From NCBI RefSeq assembly GCF_002893095.1, contig NZ_KZ622864.1, positions 254,377 through 318,376 of the forward strand: 64,000 bases of DNA, read 5' to 3'. The notes beneath the pieces are model-generated. The model was not told the origin of the DNA and did not search any database. It worked only from the letters and a program-made list of their open reading frames with translations. A program made the position numbers and the translations under genes. Positions within the stretch are counted from its first letter, which is position 1. Every line of letters starts with the position of its first letter. The stretch comes from Stenotrophomonas sp. VV52 (GTDB lineage Bacteria > Pseudomonadota > Gammaproteobacteria > Xanthomonadales > Xanthomonadaceae). This document shows, in pieces, positions 1 to 8,200 of the stretch.

Positions 1-24
1 ACCCAAAGGGCGGCCTTTTTTGCG
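1..24 (+). terminator. possible partial rho-independent terminator cut by window edge
   Basis: A GC-rich arm followed by six T residues lies at the extreme left edge. Most of the left arm would be outside the window, so pairing cannot be checked. It could end a plus-strand gene lying upstream of the window. Confidence 0.3.
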
Positions 25-28
25 TGTC

Positions 29-119
29 TGGCGGAGAGGGGGGGATTCGAACCCCCGAGGCGCTATAAACGCCTGCCTGATTTCGAGTCAGGTACATTCA
101 ACCGCTCTGCCACCTCTCC
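29..119 (-). tRNA. tRNA-Ser (CGA)
   Basis: Read on the minus strand it folds as a class II tRNA. The acceptor arms GGAGAGG and CCTCTCC pair, with discriminator G and an encoded CCA. The anticodon loop of CTGACTCGAAATCAG gives CGA. A long variable arm and the GGTTCGAATC T-arm are present. The anticodon reads UCG codons. Confidence 0.96.
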
Positions 120-147
120 AGATGGTCCCCGGCGAACCGGGGAGCGA

Positions 148-176
148 ATAATACGGTGAGGACGCGCCGACGGCAA
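148..176 (-). promoter_or_regulatory. sigma70-like promoter of tRNA-Ser
   Basis: On the minus strand, TTGCCG (171-176) is followed after 17 bases by TATTAT (148-153), about 29 bases before the tRNA 5' end. The match and position fit a stable-RNA promoter. Confidence 0.6.
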
Positions 177-290
177 GCCATTCCGCCGTTGCCGATGAAT
201 TTCTTCTGTATCGATGCCTTGCCGGATGTCCGCAGGGCCGCGATCATGCCGTTATCCCTCAGCAATACACTCCCTGGCCTGCGCGCGACC

Positions 291-995
291 ATGATCGAAT
301 TCGGACACCTGACCCACCCTGGCCTGCGCCGTGACCTCAATGAGGACACCTACTACGGGGACGGCGAACTGGCACTGTGGCTGGTGGCCGACGGCATGGG
401 CGGGCACGCCTGTGGCGAGGTGGCCAGCGCACTGGCGCGCGAAACCATCGTGCGCGAGATCCGCCAGGGCGCCACCCTGGCGCACGCGATCCGGGTGGCC
501 GACGAGGAAATCATCCGCACGTCGCGCCGCCGCAACGACAGCCTGCCGATGGGCACCACCGTGGTCGCCGCGCGCGTGCAGGGCAACCGTTACGAAGTGG
601 CCTGGGTCGGCGACAGCCGCGCCTACCTGTGGCGCGACGGCAGCCTGGCCCAGCTCAGCCAGGACCACAGCGTGGTCCAGGAAATGGTCGCCCAGGGCAA
701 CCTGACCGCTGAACAGGCCCGCGCCCACCCGCACCGCAACGTGGTGACCCAGGCGCTGGGGGTGACCGACCCGGCGCACCTGAACGTCGCCACGACCACC
801 GGCGAACTACGCCCGGGCATGCAGCTGCTGCTGTGCAGCGACGGACTGACCGAAGAGGTCGAGGACAAGGACATCGCCCGCACCCTGGCCTACGACGACG
901 CCAGTGCGCAGGAATGCGTGGACACGCTGGTGGCGGCCGCGCTGGATGGCGGTGGGTCGGACAACATCACGGCGATTCTTGTGCGTTGCCATTGA
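291..995 (+). CDS. PP2C-family serine/threonine protein phosphatase
   Basis: A 234-residue single-domain PPM/PP2C phosphatase, expected to remove phosphate from Ser/Thr residues using a two-metal centre. The metal-binding and signature motifs appear in order: DLNED near residue 16, DGMGGH near 39, GDSRAYL near 110, DGLTEE near 190 and SDN close to the C-terminus. There is no signal peptide or membrane segment, so it should be cytoplasmic. I chose the ATG at 291 because the conserved domain begins directly after it (IEFGHLTHPG). In-frame ATGs at 246 and 156 would add non-conserved residues, and no clear ribosome site decides between them. No kinase gene is adjacent, so the substrate is unknown. 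A REP-like palindrome follows the stop. Confidence 0.85.
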   Translation: MIEFGHLTHPGLRRDLNEDTYYGDGELALWLVADGMGGHACGEVASALARETIVREIRQGATLAHAIRVADEEIIRTSRRRNDSLPMGTTVVAARVQGNRYEVAWVGDSRAYLWRDGSLAQLSQDHSVVQEMVAQGNLTAEQARAHPHRNVVTQALGVTDPAHLNVATTTGELRPGMQLLLCSDGLTEEVEDKDIARTLAYDDASAQECVDTLVAAALDGGGSDNITAILVRCH

Positions 996-1005
996 ATTAG
1001 GGGGT

Positions 1006-1028
1006 TGCCGGCCAGCGGCCGGCACTAC
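1006..1028 (-). repeat. SMAG-like REP palindrome
   Basis: On the minus strand it reads GTAGTGCCGGCCGCTGGCC then GGCAA, a near-perfect palindrome headed by GTAG. It lies between the convergent phosphatase gene and dnaQ, five bases before the dnaQ stop. It matches the other GTAG palindromes in the window. Confidence 0.75.
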
Positions 1029-1032
1029 AGGA

Positions 1033-1758
1033 TCAGGCTACGGCTTCTTCCACCTTCGGGCCGTCCCAGATCGCGTGGCCGGCCTTCTTGCGCAGCTTGG
1101 CCAGGCGCGCGTCGTGCGCTTCCAGCTCCGAGGCGGTGGCGACCACGCGCGGGCGCGGCAGCAGGCGGCTGGTGTCGAACGCCTGCGCCTGTGCACTGCC
1201 GGGACGGACGTCGTCGGCAGAACCGAAGCCGATTTCCTCCTGGCCCGAAGTCAGCGCGATGTACACATCGCCCAGGATCTGGGCATCGAGCAGGCCGCCA
1301 TGCAGCTGGCGGTGCGCGTTGTCCACGCCCAGCCGCTTGCACAGGGCGTCCAGCGAATTGCGCTGCCCCGGATAGCGCTCGCGCGCCATCTTAAGGGTGT
1401 CGATGACCGTGCAGCGGTCGGTGATCTTCCCGTACTGGTCGCCCAGCAGCGACAGCTCGTAATCCAGGAAGCCCAGGTCGAACGCCGCGTTGTGGATGAT
1501 GAGCTCGGCGCCGTCGATGTAGGCGAGGAACTCCTCGGCCACCTGCGCGAACGCCGGCTTGTCGGCCAGGAACTCCAGGGTCAGGCCGGTGACTTCCTGC
1601 GCGCCCTGTTCGAACTCGCAGTCGGGCTTGAGGTACTGGTGGTAGTTGTTGCCGCTCGGGCGGCGCTCAAGCAGTTCCACACAGCCGATTTCGACGATGC
1701 GGTTGCCCTTGCGCCATTCCAGGCCGGTGGTTTCGGTGTCGAGGATGATCTGACGCAT
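1033..1758 (-). CDS. dnaQ: DNA polymerase III epsilon subunit (3'-5' proofreading exonuclease)
   Basis: A 241-residue DEDDh exonuclease that proofreads for the replicative polymerase. ExoI is LDTETTG with metal ligands D7 and E9. ExoII is the AAFDLGFLDYEL block. ExoIII has the HGGLLDAQIL motif carrying the general-base His and final Asp. The length matches the family (about 240), including a C-terminal tail of the kind that binds the alpha subunit. It lies four bases downstream of rnhA on the same strand. The pairing of dnaQ with rnhA, yafS, gloB and mltD is the same set found in E. coli, which supports the call. Confidence 0.96.
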   Translation of the reverse strand: MRQIILDTETTGLEWRKGNRIVEIGCVELLERRPSGNNYHQYLKPDCEFEQGAQEVTGLTLEFLADKPAFAQVAEEFLAYIDGAELIIHNAAFDLGFLDYELSLLGDQYGKITDRCTVIDTLKMARERYPGQRNSLDALCKRLGVDNAHRQLHGGLLDAQILGDVYIALTSGQEEIGFGSADDVRPGSAQAQAFDTSRLLPRPRVVATASELEAHDARLAKLRKKAGHAIWDGPKVEEAVA

Positions 1759-1762
1759 GCGC

Positions 1763-2215
1763 TCAGTGTACCGGGCCGCCGGCGCGGATACGGATCGCGG
1801 CGTCGCGCGCCAGCGTGTCCACCCGCTCGTTGTCCGGGTCGCCGGAATGCCCCTTCACCCAGCGCCAGTCGATGCTGTGCTTCTGCGTGGCCGCGTGCAG
1901 GCGCTCCCACAGGTCGCGGTTCTTGACCGGGTCGCCGCCGGCGGTCTTCCAGTTCTTGCGGAGCCAGCCCGGCAGCCACTGGGTCAGGCCCTGGCGCACA
2001 TACTGGGAGTCGGTGAACAGCACGATCTCGCACGGCTCGGTCAGCGCTTCCAGGCCGGAAATGGCCGCCATCAGTTCCATCCGGTTGTTGGTGGTGTGCG
2101 CTTCGCCGCCGCTGAGCTCGCGCTCGTGGCCCTTGTAGCGCATCAACGCGGCCCAGCCGCCCGGACCGGGATTGCCCAGGCAGGAACCGTCGGTGTGGAT
2201 TTCAATGGTTTTCAA
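1763..2215 (-). CDS. rnhA: Ribonuclease HI
   Basis: A 150-residue enzyme that cuts the RNA strand of RNA-DNA hybrids (primer and R-loop removal). The catalytic residues of E. coli RNase HI (D10, E48, D70, H124, D134) align with D9, E47, D69, H123 and D133 here, in the contexts [26 protein letters not shown] and ERVDTLA. The length is typical. It is translated just after the yafS-like gene (12-base gap) and just before dnaQ (4-base gap), so the three probably share a transcript. Confidence 0.97.
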   Translation of the reverse strand: MKTIEIHTDGSCLGNPGPGGWAALMRYKGHERELSGGEAHTTNNRMELMAAISGLEALTEPCEIVLFTDSQYVRQGLTQWLPGWLRKNWKTAGGDPVKNRDLWERLHAATQKHSIDWRWVKGHSGDPDNERVDTLARDAAIRIRAGGPVH

Positions 2216-2227
2216 TACAACTCCAGA

Positions 2228-2872
2228 TCAGGTCGCCACGGTACCGTGCCAGCGGCGTACCGGCAGTGGCTTGGGTCCTGGCAGGGCCAGGGTGCGTTTT
2301 TCGGCAGAGAACAGGCACGCCGCGCGCAACGCCGCGACGCTGCGCCGGCCCGGTGCCTGGTCGCGCCACATCGGGCCCAGCCAGTCCAGCGCGTCGCAGG
2401 CCAGCCCGGCCTGCTCCAGGGTATGCCGCAGCCGCTGCGGGGTGCGCACCACCAGCCCGTGGTGGCGCCACTGGCGGCGGAACGGGCTGAACGGGTTGAG
2501 CGTGGACAGCCACAGGCGCCCGCCCGGCATCAGCACCCGCTCGCATTCGGCGATCAGCTGCTCGGCATCGCGTGCGGTCACGTGCTGCAGCACGATCGCG
2601 TTGACGCTTTCGCTGGGGAACGGCAGCGGCAGCGCGCAGGTGACATCGCCGGTGTAGCCCCGCGCGGTGCGGTACAGACGCATGCCCTGCCCCGGCAGCT
2701 CCCCCCCCTTGTGCCACGACGGGGTCGGCGCGATCCACAGCCACGGAGTCACCGGGTGCGACGCCAAGGCCGGCTCCAGCGCCTGCCGCTCCAGCTCGCG
2801 CAGCACCTGCGCCGGTTCAGTATCAAACCAGGATGCGACAGAAGCTTGACGGAGGCTCGGCGCGGCGGGCAT
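2228..2872 (-). CDS. yafS: YafS-like class I SAM-dependent methyltransferase
   Basis: A 214-residue cytoplasmic protein of the Methyltransf_11 type. The recognisable parts are the acidic strand and AIVLQHV segment near residue 90 and the [23 protein letters not shown] block near 107-130, typical of post-motif III in small-molecule methyltransferases. In E. coli, yafS occupies exactly this place between gloB and rnhA, so the name rests on synteny plus family. The substrate is unknown. Its start codon is only 11 bases from the divergent gloB start. Confidence 0.75.
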   Translation of the reverse strand: MPAAPSLRQASVASWFDTEPAQVLRELERQALEPALASHPVTPWLWIAPTPSWHKGGELPGQGMRLYRTARGYTGDVTCALPLPFPSESVNAIVLQHVTARDAEQLIAECERVLMPGGRLWLSTLNPFSPFRRQWRHHGLVVRTPQRLRHTLEQAGLACDALDWLGPMWRDQAPGRRSVAALRAACLFSAEKRTLALPGPKPLPVRRWHGTVAT

Positions 2873-2883
2873 GGTCCAATTCT

Positions 2884-3651
2884 ATGCGACTGACTGCCCT
2901 ACCCGCATTCGCGGACAACTACATCTGGGCGCTGGTCGCCGACGACGGCCGCGCGATCGTGGTCGACCCCGGCCAGGCCTCTCCGGTGCTGGCTGCGGCA
3001 ACGCAGCAGAACTGGCGCCCACACACCGTTCTGTTGACCCACCACCACGACGACCACATCGGCGGGGTGGCCGAGCTGCAGGCCCGGTATCCCGGGCTTG
3101 CGGTGCTGGCCCCTGACGATCCGCGCATTCCGATGGCCACCCAGCGGGTCGCCGGGGGTGAACGCGTTCAGGCACTGGGGCTGGAGATCGACGTAGTATC
3201 CGTGCCCGGACACACCCGTTCGCATGTCGCGTTTCACACTGCTGAACATCTTTTCAGTGGCGATACGCTGTTCAGCCTGGGGTGTGGACGCATGTTCGAA
3301 GGTACGCCGCCCCAGCTTCTGGCATCCCTGAAGAAGCTGGCGTCCCTGCCGCCGCACCTGTTGATGTGCTGCGGGCATGAGTACACCGTGTCAAATGCCG
3401 TCTTCGCGCGGCATGTCGACCCCGCCAACGCCGCGCTCGCGCGACGCCAAGAGGAGGCCCTGGCCATGCGCCGCGATGAACGCCCCACGCTGCCCGTTGC
3501 ACTGGCCAGCGAGCTGGAATGCAATCCGTTCCTGCGTACCGATACCCCCGCCGTCCGTGCTGCGGTAAGCCAGCACCTCGGCCGCCCCGTTACCGATGAA
3601 GTCGATGTCCTGGCGGGTCTGAGGGGCTGGAAAGACGGATTCCGAACATGA
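2884..3651 (+). CDS. gloB: Hydroxyacylglutathione hydrolase (glyoxalase II)
   Basis: A 255-residue metallo-beta-lactamase-fold enzyme that hydrolyses S-lactoylglutathione to lactate and glutathione, the second step of methylglyoxal detoxification. The binuclear metal motif [10 protein letters not shown] is near residue 55. The further ligands are seen in [10 protein letters not shown] (near 110), FSGDTLF (near 130) and CCGHEYT (near 165). I chose the ATG at 2884 because the family starts with the [15 protein letters not shown] pattern. An in-frame upstream ATG at 2833 would overlap the divergent gene. The gene ends in a 4-base ATGA overlap with mltD. Confidence 0.95.
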   Translation: MRLTALPAFADNYIWALVADDGRAIVVDPGQASPVLAAATQQNWRPHTVLLTHHHDDHIGGVAELQARYPGLAVLAPDDPRIPMATQRVAGGERVQALGLEIDVVSVPGHTRSHVAFHTAEHLFSGDTLFSLGCGRMFEGTPPQLLASLKKLASLPPHLLMCCGHEYTVSNAVFARHVDPANAALARRQEEALAMRRDERPTLPVALASELECNPFLRTDTPAVRAAVSQHLGRPVTDEVDVLAGLRGWKDGFRT

Positions 3652-4850
3652 GTCGGCGATGGTTGCCGCTCGCGGCCGGCCTGGCGATCGCCCTGGCCGG
3701 CACTGCGGGCGCCCAGTCGTTGAGTGCAGGAATGTCGCAGAACGTGGCCGGGCTTTCGCAGCTGCCACTGGATCCGGCTGCCCTGCCCCCCGCTTCGGTC
3801 CGCAACGGCCAGGACATCTTCGCCAGCTTCCGCGAGGGCCTGGCCGAACCGACCTGCGATGCCGAAGCCACCAGCCCGCGCTGGCAGAAGCAGTTCGCAC
3901 ATGCGCCGTCGCGCCTGGCCAACCAGGATGACGATGCGCTGGTGCTGTTCGGCTACGTGGTCGAAGAACTGCGCAAGGCCGACCTGCCCACCGAATTCGC
4001 ACTGATCCCGTTCGTGGAAAGCGGCTACCGGCCCAATGCCCGCAACGGCAGTGGCCCGGCCGGGCTGTGGCAGTTCATTGCCAGCACCGCGAAGAACCAC
4101 CGCGTGCAGATGACCAGCGGCTACGACGGTCGCCTCTCGGCCGCCGATTCCACCCAGGCCGCGGTGCGCTATCTCAAGACCCTGCACGGCATGTTCGGCG
4201 GCGACTGGCGCCTGGCCACCATGGCCTACAACGCGGGCGAGTACCGCGTGCTGCAGTCGCTGCGCAAGGCAGGCATGAACGCGCAGAACGCGCGCCCGCA
4301 GGCACTGCCGGGGCTGTCGCCGATCACCTACGCGTATGTCGAGAAGCTGCACGCGCTGGCGTGCGTGCTGGAAGACGCTGAAACCTCGCCCGGCGTGATG
4401 GCCTCGCTGGACCGCACCGTGCCGGTGCTGAAGGGCCACACCCTGCCGGCCGGCACCAGCGTGCAGCAATGGGCCGCACAGCGCGCCCTGGATCCTGCCC
4501 GTATCGCCCGGCTCAACCCGGCCCTGGCCAGCGGCAAGGGACGTCCCAGTGGGCAGGTGACGGTCCTGGCCCCGGCGACGCATGCGCCGGCCGATAGCTC
4601 GGTGAGGGTGGCCCAGGTGGAAGCGCCGGTGGCCGACACGGTCAGCCCGCGTTCCGATGCGCTGACGGCAAGCCGGACGGTGGCCAGTGCGGACCGCCCG
4701 CGTGCGCGCCGACATACGGTGCGTAATGGCGAGTCGGCGTGGACGATTGCGAAGCGGTACGGGATGCCGTTGAAGGCGCTGCTGTCGTTGAACAACCTCA
4801 GTGGCAGCAGTGTGTTGAAGCCCGGGGCGGTCCTGCGCGTAGAGGATTGA
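3648..4850 (+). CDS. mltD: Membrane-bound lytic murein transglycosylase D-like protein
   Basis: A 400-residue exported peptidoglycan transglycosylase. An N-terminal signal segment ([19 protein letters not shown], about residues 4-24) is followed by an SLT domain. The catalytic Glu lies in FVESGYRP near residue 125, with GLWQFIAST and MAYNAGE further on. The C-terminus has one clear LysM repeat ([18 protein letters not shown] to the end) and a weaker one around 265-305. E. coli MltD has a lipobox, but no cysteine is visible at the signal cleavage site here, so it may be soluble periplasmic. Translation is probably coupled to gloB through the ATGA overlap. E. coli also places mltD beside gloB. 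Confidence 0.88.
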   Translation: MSRRWLPLAAGLAIALAGTAGAQSLSAGMSQNVAGLSQLPLDPAALPPASVRNGQDIFASFREGLAEPTCDAEATSPRWQKQFAHAPSRLANQDDDALVLFGYVVEELRKADLPTEFALIPFVESGYRPNARNGSGPAGLWQFIASTAKNHRVQMTSGYDGRLSAADSTQAAVRYLKTLHGMFGGDWRLATMAYNAGEYRVLQSLRKAGMNAQNARPQALPGLSPITYAYVEKLHALACVLEDAETSPGVMASLDRTVPVLKGHTLPAGTSVQQWAAQRALDPARIARLNPALASGKGRPSGQVTVLAPATHAPADSSVRVAQVEAPVADTVSPRSDALTASRTVASADRPRARRHTVRNGESAWTIAKRYGMPLKALLSLNNLSGSSVLKPGAVLRVED

Positions 4851-4878
4851 AGCGCGATTACGATCACGTAGAACGCAG

Positions 4879-4908
4879 AAGGCCCGGCATTGCCGGGCCT
4901 TCCTTGTT
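4879..4908 (+). terminator. rho-independent terminator of gloB-mltD
   Basis: A 10-bp perfect stem, AAGGCCCGGC / GCCGGGCCTT, with a 3-base loop, is followed by a T-rich stretch. It lies 28 bases after the mltD stop and between convergent genes. Confidence 0.85.
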
Positions 4909-4913
4909 TCCGT

Positions 4914-4934
4914 GGGCCGGGCAGAGCCCGGCGC
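4914..4934. repeat. REP-like hairpin between mltD and ppiD
   Basis: A GGGCCGGGC AGA GCCCGGCGC palindrome lies just downstream of the mltD terminator. It resembles the GTAG hairpin near 46.8 kb but lacks an obvious GTAG head, so the assignment is weak. Confidence 0.35.
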
Positions 4935-4944
4935 GACGTGATGC

Positions 4945-6918
4945 TTACAGGTTTGCTTCCTCGACCTGCACTTTGTAACTCTTGCGCAGGGCCTGGACGA
5001 AGTCCTTGGCCGCAGCCATGCCGTCGACCTGGTCGAGCTGGTCGCGGAACTGCTTCTGCTGCTCGGCCGGCACTTCGGCCAGGTTCGGCGGGCTCACCTT
5101 GTTGACCGCGAACACCACGTAGCGGTCCTGCACGGCGACCTTGCCGTAGCTCGGCTTGCCTTCGGTCGGCGTCGGGGCGGCGAACACGGCCTTGTTGATT
5201 TCCGGGGTCGGCACCGGCTGGGTGCGCGGCAGGCCCGGCAGCGGGCTGAGCTGCAGCTTTTCTTCAGCCGCCAGCGCCTGCAGGGTCTGACCGGCCTTGA
5301 GCTTGGCCAGCAGCGCGTCAGCGGCCTTCTCCGAGGCCTGGCGGGTACGGTCGGCGCGGATCGCGGCGATCACCTGGTCGCGCGCTTTGTCCAGCGGCAG
5401 CGCCTGTTCCGGGCTGTGGTCGGTGACGCGGATCAGCACGCTGTGGTCCGGCGCGAGCGAGATCGGGTCGCTGACGGTTCCGTCCTGGACCAGCACGTCG
5501 GAGAACGCCGCACGCAGCACCGCCGGATTGGCGGCAATGCCGCTGGCGGTGGCACGGCTGAACGGACCGATGGTCTGCACCGGCAGCTTCACCGTGTCGG
5601 CCGCGCTCTTGAGCGAGGTCGGGTTCTTGTAGACCTCGTCGACCAGGCGGCCACTGAGTTCGGAGAACGCGCCTTCGGTGTCGGCCTTGAGCTGCTCGGC
5701 AGCCAGCTGGTCGCGCACTTCTTCGAACGGACGCTCCTGGCCACCCTTGATCTCGCGCAGCTGCAGCACGTGGTAACCGAACTCGGTCTTGACCGGTGCG
5801 CTGACCTCGCCCGCCTTCATCGCGAACAGCGCGTCTTCGAACGGCTTGACCATGGCGCCACGCTCCACCCAGCCGAGGTCGCCACCGGTGCCCTTGGAGC
5901 CGGTGTCGTCCGAATTGGCCTTGGCCAGCGCCGCGAAATCGGCGCCCGGCGCCTTGGCCTGTGCAGCCAGCGCGGTGGCCTTCTCTTCGGCGGCCTTGAG
6001 CTTGGCCGGGTCGCTGCCGTCGGCGGCGATCAGGATGTGCGACGCCTGGCGCGCTTCGGGCGTGGCAAAGCGTGCCTTCTCGTCGGCATAGCGCTTGCGC
6101 AGCGCCGCGTCATCGGCCGGCGCGGCCGCCGGCAGGCTGGCGGCGTTGATTTCCACGTACTCCAGCGACACGGTTTCCGGCTGGCGGAAATCCTTGCCGT
6201 GGCTGTCGTACCACTGCTTGATCTGTGCGTCGGTGACTTCGGCGGTGTCGGCCGGCAGTTCCGGCAGCGCGGCGATTTCCACGTCGCGGGTTTCGCCCAG
6301 CAGGTTCATCATGCGCGTCGCTTCGGCACTGGTGACGAAGCCGGAGTTCTGCAGTGCGGTCGGAATGACCGACTGCTGGATGTTCTCGCGCACCAGCGCT
6401 TCGAACTGGGCCGGCGTGCGCGGCGGATTGCCGGTGCTCAGCGCCAGGCGGTACTGGTCCTGGCTGAACTTGCCATCCGCGCCGATGAACGCCGGAATGG
6501 AGGCGATGGTCTCGCGCACCAGGGCGTCGCCGATGACGATGCCGGACTGCTCGCCGGCCAGGCGCACGACCTGTTCGTCGATCATCTGGTCGAGCACGGC
6601 CAGCTTGCTTTCGGTGCTTTCGAACTCGCGCGGGTCGAAGTTCTCGCCCTGCTGCTGGCGCGCCTGCTGGCGTGCCTGTTCGAAGCGGGTACGGAAGTCC
6701 TGTGCACTGATCTCATGGTGCTGCCACAGGAACGACATCGGCCACCACGACGGCGCCGAACGCCACCAGGTCGGCGGCGCTGCCACCTTGGCCACGTTCT
6801 GCGCACCGACACCGCCCAGATAGCTGGAGTCGATCACGAACAGGAACGGGATCATCAGCAGGCCCAGGATCACGGTAACGATCCAGCCCGAGGTCTTGTC
6901 GCGAAGTTTCTGCAGCAT
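4945..6918 (-). CDS. ppiD: Peptidyl-prolyl isomerase D-like periplasmic folding factor
   Basis: A 657-residue inner-membrane-anchored chaperone for outer-membrane protein folding. One N-terminal transmembrane helix (WIVTVILGLLMIPFLFVI, about residues 12-29) is followed by a SurA_N-type chaperone region with LDQMIDEQVV. A parvulin rotamase domain around residues 270-365 contains GGDLGWVERGAMVKPFEDALF and FGYHVLQLREI. A long C-terminal region completes it. The open frame continues upstream through the tRNA-Asp genes, but the start at 6918 gives the MLQKLRDKTSG N-terminus normal for the family. It sits downstream of hup and lon, as in many gammaproteobacteria, though tRNA genes intervene. Confidence 0.93.
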   Translation of the reverse strand: MLQKLRDKTSGWIVTVILGLLMIPFLFVIDSSYLGGVGAQNVAKVAAPPTWWRSAPSWWPMSFLWQHHEISAQDFRTRFEQARQQARQQQGENFDPREFESTESKLAVLDQMIDEQVVRLAGEQSGIVIGDALVRETIASIPAFIGADGKFSQDQYRLALSTGNPPRTPAQFEALVRENIQQSVIPTALQNSGFVTSAEATRMMNLLGETRDVEIAALPELPADTAEVTDAQIKQWYDSHGKDFRQPETVSLEYVEINAASLPAAAPADDAALRKRYADEKARFATPEARQASHILIAADGSDPAKLKAAEEKATALAAQAKAPGADFAALAKANSDDTGSKGTGGDLGWVERGAMVKPFEDALFAMKAGEVSAPVKTEFGYHVLQLREIKGGQERPFEEVRDQLAAEQLKADTEGAFSELSGRLVDEVYKNPTSLKSAADTVKLPVQTIGPFSRATASGIAANPAVLRAAFSDVLVQDGTVSDPISLAPDHSVLIRVTDHSPEQALPLDKARDQVIAAIRADRTRQASEKAADALLAKLKAGQTLQALAAEEKLQLSPLPGLPRTQPVPTPEINKAVFAAPTPTEGKPSYGKVAVQDRYVVFAVNKVSPPNLAEVPAEQQKQFRDQLDQVDGMAAAKDFVQALRKSYKVQVEEANL

Positions 6919-7000
6919 GGGAGAAATCAAGGCCCGATTGGCGAATCCGGCAGTGTACCCCGCTTCGCGCCGCTCCCCAACAGGGGCGGGCGACAGGCAA

Positions 7001-7030
7001 AAGAAAAGCCCCTGGTTTTCACCAGGGGCC
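7001..7030 (-). terminator. terminator downstream of tRNA-Asp copy 1
   Basis: On the minus strand, GCCCCTGGT and ACCAGGGGC arms (7008-7016 and 7021-7029) form a 9-bp stem followed by TTTTCTT. It ends the last tRNA-Asp transcript just before ppiD. Confidence 0.8.
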
Positions 7031-7039
7031 TTCAAGAAT

Positions 7040-7116
7040 TGGCGGAGCGGACGGGACTCGAACCCGCGACCTCCGGCGTGACAGGCCAGCATTCTAACCA
7101 GCTGAACTACCGCTCC
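7040..7116 (-). tRNA. tRNA-Asp (GTC), copy 1
   Basis: 77 bases on the minus strand, with acceptor arms GGAGCGG / CCGCTCC, discriminator G and encoded CCA. The anticodon stem-loop CTGGCCTGTCACGCCGG gives GTC. It is identical to the other three copies. Confidence 0.97.
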
Positions 7117-7140
7117 GCGCTTGAAACTTTGCAGGCGCTC

Positions 7141-7146
7141 ATTATA
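7141..7146 (-). promoter_or_regulatory. -10 box of tRNA-Asp copy 1
   Basis: A perfect TATAAT on the minus strand, 24 bases upstream of the tRNA-Asp 5' end. The -35 region is not a clear match. The same box recurs at 7306-7311 in the next repeat unit. Confidence 0.55.
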
Positions 7147-7204
7147 TCCGAAGATATTCAGAAAACCCACCCCGATATGCTGCTTTTCGAGGATTTTTTG
7201 TAAC

Positions 7205-7281
7205 TGGCGGAGCGGACGGGACTCGAACCCGCGACCTCCGGCGTGACAGGCCAGCATTCTAACCAGCTGAACTACCGCTCC
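7205..7281 (-). tRNA. tRNA-Asp (GTC), copy 2
   Basis: Identical 77-base tRNA-Asp with anticodon GTC and encoded CCA, in the second 165-base unit. Confidence 0.97.
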
Positions 7282-7305
7282 GCACTTAAAACTTTGCAGG
7301 CGCTC

Positions 7306-7311
7306 ATTATA
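7306..7311 (-). promoter_or_regulatory. -10 box of tRNA-Asp copy 2
   Basis: A perfect TATAAT on the minus strand at the same offset as the box before copy 1, so each repeated unit carries its own start signal. Confidence 0.55.
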
Positions 7312-7369
7312 TCCGAAGATATTCAGAAAACCCACCCCGATATGCTGCTTTTCGAGGATTTTTTGTAAC

Positions 7370-7446
7370 TGGCGGAGCGGACGGGACTCGAACCCGCGAC
7401 CTCCGGCGTGACAGGCCAGCATTCTAACCAGCTGAACTACCGCTCC
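7370..7446 (-). tRNA. tRNA-Asp (GTC), copy 3
   Basis: Identical 77-base tRNA-Asp with anticodon GTC and encoded CCA. It is the last copy that follows the 165-base period. Confidence 0.97.
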
Positions 7447-7490
7447 GCACTTAAACCTTCTGCTGCCTTCCACCACGATCTGGATCGTCG

Positions 7491-7523
7491 CAGAAAACAA
7501 GGCCCCCGATCGCTCAGGGGCCT
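7491..7523 (-). terminator. terminator downstream of tRNA-Asp copy 4
   Basis: On the minus strand, AGGCCCC and GGGGCCT arms enclose a 10-base loop and are followed by TTGTTTTCTG. It separates copy 4 from copies 1-3. Confidence 0.7.
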
Positions 7524-7532
7524 CGTTGAAAC

Positions 7533-7609
7533 TGGCGGAGCGGACGGGACTCGAACCCGCGACCTCCGGCGTGACAGGCCAGCATTCTAACCAGCTGAAC
7601 TACCGCTCC
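7533..7609 (-). tRNA. tRNA-Asp (GTC), copy 4
   Basis: The same tRNA-Asp sequence, 163 bases from copy 3 but with a different spacer. It lies 27 bases downstream of tRNA-Val on the same strand and probably shares its transcript. Confidence 0.97.
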
Positions 7610-7636
7610 GCATTTCAAACTTTCTACTGCGGTGCC

Positions 7637-7711
7637 TGGTGGGTGCTGAGGGTTTCGAACCCCCGACCCTCTCCGTGTAAAGGAGACGCTCTACCGCTGA
7701 GCTAAGCACCC
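7637..7711 (-). tRNA. tRNA-Val (TAC)
   Basis: 75 bases on the minus strand, with acceptor arms GGGTGCT / AGCACCC, discriminator A and CCA. The anticodon loop of CTCCTTTACACGGAG gives TAC. It lies 11 bases after the hup stop and may be co-transcribed with hup. Confidence 0.96.
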
Positions 7712-7722
7712 CAGCAAGCCGC

Positions 7723-7995
7723 TTAGTTTACGGCATCCTTCAGGGCTTTGCCAGCCTTGAACGACGGATTCTTCGACGCAGCGATCTTGATGGTGTCGCC
7801 GGTCTTCGGGTTGCGGCCGGTACGAGCGGCGCGGTCACGCACCTGGAACGTACCGAAGCCCACCAGGGTCACTGCGTCGCCGCCCTTCAGGGCCTTGGTG
7901 ACGGCAGCGATGACGGCATCGACGGCGCGAGCCGAATCGGCCTTGGTCAGGTCGGCGGTTTCGGCAACGGCGTCGATCAATTCGGTCTTGTTCAT
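7723..7995 (-). CDS. hupB: HU family DNA-binding protein
   Basis: A 90-residue histone-like nucleoid protein that bends and compacts DNA as a dimer. The start [12 protein letters not shown], the [21 protein letters not shown] DNA-binding arm and the ending [11 protein letters not shown] are all diagnostic, and the length is exactly that of HU. I chose the ATG at 7995 because a good ribosome site (AAAGGAGC on the minus strand) precedes it. Upstream in-frame ATGs would add non-family residues. Its place directly after lon is conserved. A promoter about 130 bases upstream implies a long leader. Confidence 0.96.
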   Translation of the reverse strand: MNKTELIDAVAETADLTKADSARAVDAVIAAVTKALKGGDAVTLVGFGTFQVRDRAARTGRNPKTGDTIKIAASKNPSFKAGKALKDAVN

Positions 7996-8122
7996 TCTGT
8001 ACAGCTCCTTTGGCGGGGATTCCGCATGTTCGACAGTGAAGCATCCGACCCGCAACGTGGCCGGACACCAGTGAGTTCTCGATTCGCACCGATCAACGTT
8101 CTGCTGACCTGCGAGTGGTGCT

Positions 8123-8151
8123 TTTATACCAGTGCACCCCTACCCGCGCAA
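8123..8151 (-). promoter_or_regulatory. sigma70-like promoter of hupB
   Basis: On the minus strand, TTGCGC (8146-8151), a 17-base spacer and TATAAA (8123-8128) form a good promoter. Transcription from here would give a leader of about 120 bases before the hupB ATG. Confidence 0.6.
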
Positions 8152-8200
8152 GCTGAAAAGCCAATAACGACGCGGGTTTCGGGGAATTCCACAGCGCGCG

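Larger units (their letters stand above)
7040..7446 (-). repeat. 165-bp tandem repeat carrying tRNA-Asp
   Basis: The tRNA-Asp genes start at 7040, 7205 and 7370, exactly 165 bases apart. The two spacers between them (about 88 bases) are almost identical, including the segment around CCGAAGATATTCAG. A few bases differ next to the tRNA 5' end. The third tRNA is followed by an unrelated spacer. This is a recent duplication of a tRNA plus its promoter. Confidence 0.9.

Noticed and set aside
4945..7500. ppiD frame extending upstream across the tRNA-Asp genes to give 851 residues
   Set aside because: The extension is a translation of tRNA and spacer repeats. The family start MLQKLRDKTSG is at 6918.
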